The notes under the pieces were generated by a model that saw only the letters and a program-made list of their open reading frames with translations, had not been told where the DNA came from and searched no databases. The position numbers and the translations under genes are program-made. DNA of 64,000 nucleotides from Sympetrum striolatum (lineage: Eukaryota > Arthropoda > Insecta > Odonata > Libellulidae): NCBI GenBank assembly GCA_947579665.1, contig CANPUZ010000060.1, positions 223,501-287,500 of the forward strand, read 5' to 3'. Shown here piece after piece: positions 56,847-64,000 of this stretch (within the stretch, counting starts at the first letter, position 1; the number at the start of each line of letters is the position of its first letter).

Positions 56847-57419
56847 AGGTTGGGTTAGGTTTGGTTGTGTCTGGTTGGGTTGGGTTGCTTAAAAATCCAT
56901 TTACCTCGCTTTGACACCGTTAATTTCGCTCATACTCCACTTATAACGCTTTTAGTCCACTTTATTTGCTCAGAGTCCCTTCAATAAATTTTTGAGTCCG
57001 CTTAATTCGCTTGGACTCCGATTATTTCGCTTAGTGACGGCTTATTTCGCTTAGAATCCGCTTTTTTCGCTAAAGGTCCACTAATCTCGCTTTGAGTCCG
57101 CTTCTTTCGCTAAGAGTCTGCTTCATTCGCTTATCTTCATTTTATTTCGCTTAGTGACCGCTTTTTTCCTTTAGAGTCCGCTTTATTCGCTTAGACTCAT
57201 ATTATTTCGCTATATAACAGCACATTTCGGTTAGACTATGATATGCCCACATTGAATCCGATTACTTACCATAGATACAGCGTGGCATGGATAGCCTTCG
57301 CTTAGAGACCGCTTAGTTTTTCTAGTGACAGCTTAACTCGCTTATTACACGCTTTGAAACCGATATTATTCCATTTAGTTCGGTCACAGAACGAACTATT
57401 CGGAATTAACAGTTAGTTC
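56847..57419 (+). repeat. Mini-array (56847-56887) plus M spacer (56888-57419)
   Basis: Third version of 8413-8985. It has CACTTTATTTGC and GAGTCCGC where the other two have CACTTCATTTGC and GAGTCAGC. Confidence 0.93.
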
Positions 57420-58252
57420 AGGTTGAGTTAGTTTGGGTTGTGTCTGGTTGGGTTTGGTTGTTTGGGTTGGGTTGGGTTGGGTAGGGTTGGGTTGGGTTGG
57501 GTTGGGTTGGGTTGGGTTGGGTTGGGTCTGGTTGGGGTGGGTTGGGTTTGGTTAAGTTGGGATGGGTAGGTTTGGGTTGGGTTGGGTTGGGTTGGGGTGG
57601 GTTGGGTTGGGTTGGGTTGGGTTGGGGTGGGTTGGGTTGGGTTGGGTAGGGTTGGGTTCGGTTGGGTTGGGTTGGGTTGGGTTGGGGTAGGTTGGGTTGG
57701 GTTGGGTTGGGTTAGGTTGGGTTGGGTTGGGTTGGGTAGTGTTGGGTTGGTTTGGGTTGGGTTGGGTTGGGTTGGGTTGGGGTGGGTTGGGTTTGGTTGG
57801 GTTGGGTTTGGTAGGGTTGGGTTGGGTTGGGTTGGGTTGGGTTGGGTTGGGTTTGGTTGGGTTGGGTTGAGTATTTACTTCGCTTAGACACCGTAAACTT
57901 CGCTTAGACTCCACTTATTACGCTTTTAGTCCGCTTTATTTGCTGAGATTCTGCTTCATTCGCTTAGACTCATTTTATTTCGCATAGTGACCGCTTTTTT
58001 CCTTTAGAGTCCGCTTTATTCGCTTAGACTCATATTATTTCGCTATATAACAGCACATTTCGCTTGGACTATGATATGCCCACATTGAATCCGATTTCTT
58101 CCCATAGATACAGCTTGGCATGGATAGCCTTTGCTTAGAGACCTCTTAGTTTTTCTAGTGACAGCTTAACTCAATTATAACACGCTTTGAAACCGCTTTT
58201 ATTCCAATTAGTTCGGTCACAGAACGAACTTATCGGAATTAACAGTTAGTTT
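57420..58252 (+). repeat. Array (57420-57871) plus S spacer (57872-58252)
   Basis: Third version of 8986-9793. The array is 452 bp, five units longer, with a GGTTAAGTTGGGATGGG near 57551 and more GGGGTGGG units. The spacer has GAGATTCTGC near 57946. Confidence 0.93.
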
Positions 58253-59247
58253 AGGTTGAGTTAGTTTGGGTTGTGTCTGGTTGGGTTTGGTTGTTTTGGT
58301 TGTGTTGGGTTAGGTTGGGATGTTTGGGTTGGGTTGGGTTGGGTTGGGTAGGGTTTGGTTGGGATGGGTTGGGTTGGGTTTGGTTGGGTTGGGTTGGGTT
58401 GGGGTTGGTTGGGTTGGGTTGGGTAGGGTTGGGTTGGGTTGGGTAAGGTTGGGTTGGGTTGGGTTGGGTTGGGTTTTGTTGGGTTGGGTTGGGTTAGGTT
58501 GGGTTTGTTGGGTTGGGTTGGGTTGGGTTGGGTATTTACTTCGCTTAGACACCGTAAATTTGGCTTAGACTCCACTTATTACGATTTTAGTCCGCTTTAT
58601 TTGCTGAGAGTCCCTTCAATTTATATAGAGTCCGATCAATTCGCTTAGAGTCCGCTTTATTTGCTCAGAGCCCAATTAGCTCGAGTTGAAACAGCTTCTT
58701 TCGCTGAGAGTCCTTTTAATTCGCTTAGCCTGCGATGATCAGCTTCGTGACGGCTTATATCACATAGAAACCGCTTATTTCGCTAAGAGTCCAATAAGCT
58801 CGTTTAGAGTCCGTTTCCTTCGCTTAGAGTCCACTTCATTCGCTTGATTCAAATTATTTAAGTAAGTGAACTCTCATTTCGCTTAGATACCGCTTTATTT
58901 GCTTAAATTCTTTTCTTTCACTTAGAGTCATTTTCTTTGCTAAGAGTCCGCTACATTCGCTTAGACTCTTTTTATTTCGCTTAGTGACCGCTTATTTCCT
59001 TTATATTCCGCTTTATTCGTTTAGACTCCTATTATTTCGCTATATGACAGCTTATTTCGCTTAGACTCTGATATGCAGCATTGAGTCCGATTACTTTCCA
59101 TAGAGACGGCTTAGCATGGATAGCCTTTGCTTAGAGACCACTTAGTTTCAAAGAGACATCTTAACTCGCTTTTAAAACGCTTTAAAACCGCTTTTATTCC
59201 TATTAGTTCGGTCACAGAAAGAACTTATCGGAATTAACAGTTAGTTT
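58253..59247 (+). repeat. Array (58253-58532) plus L spacer (58533-59247)
   Basis: Third version of 9794-10794. The array is one unit shorter. The L spacer has TTTATATAGAG near 58620, TGCGATGATC near 58731 and loses one base at GATATGCAGC near 59072. Confidence 0.93.
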
Positions 59248-59820
59248 AGGTTGGGTTAGGTTTGGTTGTGTCTGGTTGGGTTGGGTTGCTTAGAAATCCA
59301 TTTACCTCGCTTTGACACCGTTAATTTCGCTCATACTCCACTTATAACGCTTTTAGTCCAATTTATTTGCTCAGAGTCCTTTCAATAAATTTTTGAGTCC
59401 GTTTAATTCGCTTGGACTCCGATTATTTCGCTTAGTGACGGCTTATTTCGCTTAGAATCCGCTTTTTTCGCTAAAGGTCCACTAAGCTCGCTTTGAGTCC
59501 GCTTCTTTCGCTAAGAGTCTGCTTCATTCGCTTATACTCATTTTATTTCGCTTAGTGACCGCTTTTTTCCTTTAGAGTCCGCTTTATTCGCTTAGACTCA
59601 TATTATTTCGCTATATAACAGCACATTTCGGTTAGACTATGATATGCCCACATTGAATCCGATTACTTCCCATAGATACAGCTTAGCATGGATAGCCTTC
59701 GCTTAGAGACCGCTTAGTTTTTCTAGTGACAGCTTAACTCGCTTATAACACGCTTTGAAACCGATATTATTCCATTTAGTTCGGTCACAGAACGAACTAA
59801 TCGGAATTAACAGTTAGTTT
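59248..59820 (+). repeat. Mini-array (59248-59288) plus M spacer (59289-59820)
   Basis: Third version of 10795-11367, with the GCTTAGAAATCC exit and TTTCGCTAAGAG near 59506 (the ordinary form). Confidence 0.93.
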
Positions 59821-60731
59821 AGGTTGGGTTAGTTTGGGTTGTGTCTGGTTGGGTTTGGTTGTTTGGGTTGGGTTGGGTTGGGATGTTTGGGTTGGGTTGG
59901 GTTGGGTTGGGATGGGTAGTGTTGGGTTGGGTTGGGTTGGGTTGGGTTGGGGTAGGTTGGGTTGGGATGGGTTGGGGTAGGTTGGGTTGGGTTGGGTTGG
60001 GTTGGGTTGGGTTGGGTTGGGAAGGGTTGGGTTGGGTTGGGGTGGGTTGGGTTGGGTTGGGTTGGGTTGGGTAGGTTTGGGTTGGGTTGGATTGGGTTGG
60101 GGTGGGTTGGGTTGGGTTGGGGTGGGTTGGGTTGGGTTGGGTTGGGATGGGTTGGGTTGGGTTGGGTAGGGTTGGGTAGGGTTGGGTTGGGTTGGGTTGG
60201 GTTGGGTTGGTTGGGGTAGGTTGGGTTGGGATGGGTTGGGTTAGGTTGGGTTGGGTTTGGTTAGGTTGGGTTGGGTTCGGTTGGGTAGGGTTGGGTTGGG
60301 TTGGTTTGGGTTGGGTTGGGTTGGGTTGGGGTGGGTTGGGTTGGGTTGGGTTGGATTGGGTTGGGTTGGGTTGCGTTGGGTTTGGTTGGGTTTGGTTGGG
60401 TTTGGTTGGGTAATTACTTCGCTTAGACACCGTAAATTTCGCTTAGACTCCACTTATTACGCTTTTAGTCCGCTTTATTTGCTGAGAGTCTGCTTCTTTC
60501 GCTTAGACTCATATTATTTCGCTATATAACAGCACATTTCGCTTAGACTATGATATGCCCACATTGAATCCGATTTCTTCCCATCGATACAGCTTGGCAT
60601 GGATAGCCTTCGCTTAGAGACCGCTTAGTTTTTCTAGTGACAGCTTTACTCAATTATAACACGCTTTGAAACCGCTTTTATTCCAATTAGTTCGGTCACA
60701 GAACGAACTAATCGGAATTAACAGTTATTTT
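59821..60731 (+). repeat. Array (59821-60410) plus shortened S spacer (60411-60731)
   Basis: Third version of 11368-12358. The array is 590 bp, four units shorter. The spacer is 321 bp: a 60-bp block between two GCTTAGACTCAT motifs is gone at about 60501-60513, three 20-mers lost between direct repeats. Confidence 0.93.
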
Positions 60732-61968
60732 AGGTTGGGTTAGTTTGGGTTGTGTCTGGTTGGGTTTGGTTGTTTGGGTTGGGTTGGGTTGGGTTGGGTT
60801 GGGTAGGGTTGGGTTGGGATGGGTTGGGTTTGGTTGGGTTTGGTTGGGTTGGGTTGGGTTGGGTTGGGTTGGGTTGGTTTGTGTTGTGTTGGGTTGGGTT
60901 AGGTTGGGTTGGGTTGGGTTGGGTAGGGTTGGGTTGGGATGGGTTGGGTAGGGTTGGGTTGGGATGGGTTGGGTTTGGTTGGGTTTGGTTGGGTTGGGTA
61001 GGGTTGGGTTGGGTTGGGTTGGGTTGGGTTGGGTTGGGTTGGTTTGTGTTGTGTTGGGTTGGGTTAGGTTGGGTTGGGTTTGGTTGTTTGGGTTGGGTTG
61101 GGTTGGGTAGGGTTGGGTTGGGATGGGTTGGGTTTGGTTGGGTTTGGTTGGGTTGGGTAGGGTTGGGTTGGGTTGGGTTTGGTTGGGTTGGGTTGGGTTG
61201 GTTTGTGTTGTGTTGGGATGGGTTAGGTTGGGTTGGGTTGGGTTGGGTTGGGTATTTACTTCGCTTAGACACCGTTAATTTGGCTTAGACTCCACTTATT
61301 ACGATTTTAGTCCGCTTTATTTGCTGAGAGTCCCTTCAATTAATATAGAGTCCGATCAATTCGCTTAGAGTCCGCTTTATTTGCACAGAAACCAATTAGC
61401 TCGAGTTGAAACAGCTTCTTTCGCTGAGAGACCGCTTAATTCGCTTAGCCTCCGATTATCAGCTTCGTGACGGCTTATATCACATAGAAACCGCTTATTT
61501 CGCTAAGAGTGAAATAAGCTCGCTTAAAGTCCGTTTCCTTCGCTTAGAGTCCACTTCATTCGCATGATTCAAATTATTTAGGTAAGTGAACTGTAATTTC
61601 GCTTAGATTCCGCGTTATATGCTTAAATTCTTTTCTTTCACTTAGAGTCATTTTCTTTGCTAAGAGTCCGCTACATTCGCTTAGACTCTTTTTATTTCGC
61701 TTAGTGACCGCTTATTTCCTTTATAGTCCGCTTTATTCGTTAAGACTCCTATTATTTCGCTATGTGACAGCTTATTTCGCTTAGACTCTGATATGCCAGC
61801 ATTGAGTCCGATTACTTCACATAGAGACGGCTTAGCATGGATAGACTTTGCTTAGAGACCGCTTAGTTTCTAAGAGACATCTTAACTCGCTTTTAAAACG
61901 CTTTAAAACCGCTTTTATTCCTATTAGTTCGGTCACAGAAAGAACTAATCGGAATTAACAGTTAGTTT
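60732..61968 (+). repeat. Array with internal super-repeat (60732-61252) plus L spacer (61253-61968)
   Basis: Third version of 12359-13600. GGTTTGTGTTGTGTTGGG stands three times (the last ends TTGTGTTGGGATGGG near 61210), and a head-like TTTGGTTGTTTGGG near 61079. The arrangement of blocks differs from the other two copies. Confidence 0.92.
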
Positions 61969-62541
61969 AGGTTGGGTTGCGTTTGGTTGTGTCTGGTTGG
62001 GTTGGGTTGCTTAAAAATCCATTTACCTCGCTTTGACACCGTTAATTTCGCTCATACTCCACTTATAACGCTTTTAGTCCACTTTATTTGCTCAGAGTCC
62101 CTTCAATAAATTTTTGAGACCGCTTAATTCGCTTGGACTCCGATTATTTCGCTTAGTGACGGTTTATTTCGCTTAGAATCCGCTTTTTTCGCTAAAGGTC
62201 CACTAAGCTCGCATTGAGTCCGCTTCTTTCGCTAAGAGTCTGCTTCATTCGCTAATTCTCATTTTATTTCGCTTAGTGACCGCTTTTTTCCTTTAGAGTC
62301 CGCTTTATTCGCTTAGACACATATTATTTCGCTATATAACAGCACATTTCGGTTAGACTATGATATGCCCACATTGAATCCGATTACTTACCATAGATAC
62401 AGCTTGGCATGGATAGCCTTCGCTTAGAGACCGCTTACTTTTTCCAGTGACAGCTCAACTCGCTTATAACACGCTTTGAAACCGATATTAATCCATTTAG
62501 TTCGGTCACAGAACGAACTAATTGGAATTAACAGTTAGTTT
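61969..62541 (+). repeat. Mini-array (61969-62009) plus M spacer (62010-62541)
   Basis: Third version of 13601-14173, with CTCGCATTGAGTCC near 62212. Confidence 0.93.
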
Positions 62542-63402
62542 AGGTTGGGTTAGTTTGGGTTGTGTCTGGTTGGGTTTGGTTGTTTGGGTTGGGTTGGGTT
62601 GGTATGTTTGGGTTGGGTTGGGTTGGGTTGGGATGTTTGGGTTGGGTTGGGTTGGGTTGGGTAGGGTTGGGTTGGGTTGGGTTGGGTTTGGTAGGGTTGG
62701 GTTGGGTCGGGTTGGGTTGGGTTGGGTTGGGTAGGTTTGGGTTGGGTTGGGTTGGGTTGGGGTGGGTTGGGTTGGGTTGGGTTGGGTTGGGTTGGGTAGG
62801 GTTGGGTTGGGTTGGTTTGGGTTGGGGTAGGTTGGGTTGGGTTGGGTTGGGTTAGGTTGGGTTGGGTTGGGTAGGGTTGGGTTGGGTTAGGTTGGGTTAG
62901 GTTGGGTTGGGTTGGGTTGGGTTGGGTTGGGGTGGGTTGTGTTGGGTTGGGTTGGGTTGGGTAGGATTGGGTTGGGTTGGGTTGTGTTGGGTTTGGTTGG
63001 TTTGGGTTAAGATGGGTTGGGTATTTACTTCGCTTAGACACCGTAAATTTCGCTTAGACTCCACTTATTACGCTTTTAGTCCGCTTTATTTGCTGAGAGT
63101 CTGCTTCATTCGCTTAGACTCATTTTATTTCGCATAGTGACCGCTTTTTTCCTTTAGAGTCCGCTTTATTCGCTTAGACTCATATTATTTCGCTATATAA
63201 CAGCACATTTCGCTTAGACTATGATATGCCCACATTGAATCCGATTTCTTCCCATAGATACAGCTTGGCATGGATAGTCTTCGCTTAGAGACCGCTTAGT
63301 TTTTCTAGTGACAGCTTAACTCAATTATAACACGCTTTGAAACCGCTTTTATTCCAATTAGTTCGGTCACAGAACGAACTAATCGGAATTAACAGTTAGT
63401 TT
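62542..63402 (+). repeat. Array (62542-63021) plus S spacer (63022-63402)
   Basis: Third version of 14174-14654 with an extra GGTATGTTTGGG block near 62603. Within the spacer, near 63190, the match to 14174-15035 ends and the sequence continues as the other S type (TCAATTATAACACGC, CGCTTTTATTCC). Confidence 0.92.
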
Positions 63403-64000
63403 AGGTTGGGTTAGTTTGGGATGTGTCTGGTTGGGTTTGGTTGTTTGGGTTGGGTTTGGTTAGGTTGGGATGTTTGGTTTGGGTTGTGTTGGGTTGGGTT
63501 GGGTTGGGTAGGGTTGGGTTGGGATGGGTTGGGTAGGGTTGGGTAGGGTTGGGTTGGGATGGGTTGGGTAGGGTTGGGTTTGGTTGGGTTTGGTTGGGTT
63601 GGGTTGGGTTGGGTTGGGGTAGGTTGGGTTGGGTTGGGTTGGGTTGGGTTGGGTAGGGTTGGGTTGGGTTGGGTTGGGTTGGGTTGGGTTGGGTTGTGTT
63701 GGGTTGGGTTGGGTTGGGTTAGGTTGGGTTGGGTTGGGTTGGGTTGGGTTGGGTATTTACTTCGCTTAGACACCGGAAATTTGGCTTAGACTCCCCTTGA
63801 TACGATTTTAGTCCGCTTTATATTCTGAGAGTCCCTTCAATTAATATAGAGTCCGATCAATTCGCTTAGAGTCCGCTTTATTTGCTCAGAGCCCAATTAG
63901 CTCGAGTTGAAACAGCTTCTTTCGCTGAGAGTCCGCTTAATTCGCTTAGCCTGCGATTATCACCTTCGTGACGTCTTACATCACATAAAAACCGCTTATT
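63403..64000 (+). repeat. Array (63403-63753) plus start of an L spacer, cut by the window end
   Basis: The 351-bp array has the head form TTTGGGATGTGTC and GATGTTTGGTTTGGG. The spacer has private changes (GACACCGGAAATTT, CTCCCCTTGATACG, TATTCTGAGAG). The last 247 bp are the first third of L. Confidence 0.93.

Larger units (their letters stand above)
52705..62541 (+). repeat. 9.9-kb super-repeat, diverged third copy
   Basis: Units start at 52705, 54883, 57420 and 59821, at distances of 9948, 9688, 9903 and 9922 bp from their partners in 42757-52704. Rare spacer changes are shared (for example a GACAC for GACTC change at 8130 and 56569), but private substitutions, array length changes and a 60-bp spacer deletion show that it is older than the split between the two near-identical copies. 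Confidence 0.85.

Noticed and set aside
55..63753. Functional telomere tract
   Set aside because: Arrays are degenerate, short and separated by spacers, and the sequence continues on both sides. A telomere-derived origin is kept only as a hypothesis.
1..64000. CRISPR-like alternation of repeats and spacers
   Set aside because: Spacers are related to each other and hundreds of bases long, arrays vary in length, and no cas genes are present.
1..64000. Inserted transposons, rRNA or tRNA genes, viral sequence
   Set aside because: All intervals resolve into array, mini-array or spacer sequence; I found no stretch of unrelated DNA.

Overview
This window holds no gene that I can support. It is 64 kb of satellite-type DNA built from two short sequences: a 5-bp unit, TTGGG, in 60 variable arrays, and a degenerate 20-bp unit close to TTCGCTTAGAGTCCGCTTTA, which makes up the AT-richer spacers between them. 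The G-rich strand of every array is the + strand. Length, nesting and lack of genes point to a eukaryotic nuclear genome (satellite, subtelomeric or heterochromatic block). I do not recognise the spacer and cannot name the organism.

Terms used below. A monomer is an array plus the spacer after it. An array opens with a conserved head of about 55 bp (containing TTGTGTCTGGTTGGG and GGTTGTTTGGG), runs through a variable TTGGG body, and usually ends at TATTTACTTCGC or a close variant. Spacers fall into classes: S (381 bp), SL (341 bp, an L start joined to an S end), L (696 or 716 bp) and M (532 bp). M always follows a 41-bp mini-array that is little more than a head. An imperfect palindrome (arms of up to 18 bp, 9-nt loop GTCACAGAA) lies about 55 to 11 bp before nearly every array.

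Monomers join into higher-order units of about 1.8 to 4.2 kb, usually [array-S]n, array-L, mini-array-M. Unit starts are 55, 4226, 6664, 8986, 11368, 14174, 16352, 20435, 22278, 26460, 30405, 33759, 36376, 38586, 42757, 45195, 47517, 49899, 52705, 54883, 57420, 59821 and 62542. Four units (4226-14173) form a super-repeat of about 9.9 kb, seen again at 42757-52704 and, more diverged, at 52705-62541. Above this, 1-16833 recurs almost exactly at 38532-55364 (offset 38,531 bp). The middle, 16.8-38.5 kb, is more irregular: fused and oversized arrays (to 1,447 bp), stub arrays, chimeric spacers and an older partial duplication (about 20-26 kb against 36-42.7 kb).

Length changes are quantised. Arrays mostly differ by multiples of 5 bp and spacers within a class by multiples of about 20 bp. 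Slippage and unequal exchange at four or five nested scales explain the window. Long open frames occur only because a TTGGG tract has no stop codon in any of six frames. Coordinates of array edges are read by eye and may be off by one or two bases.
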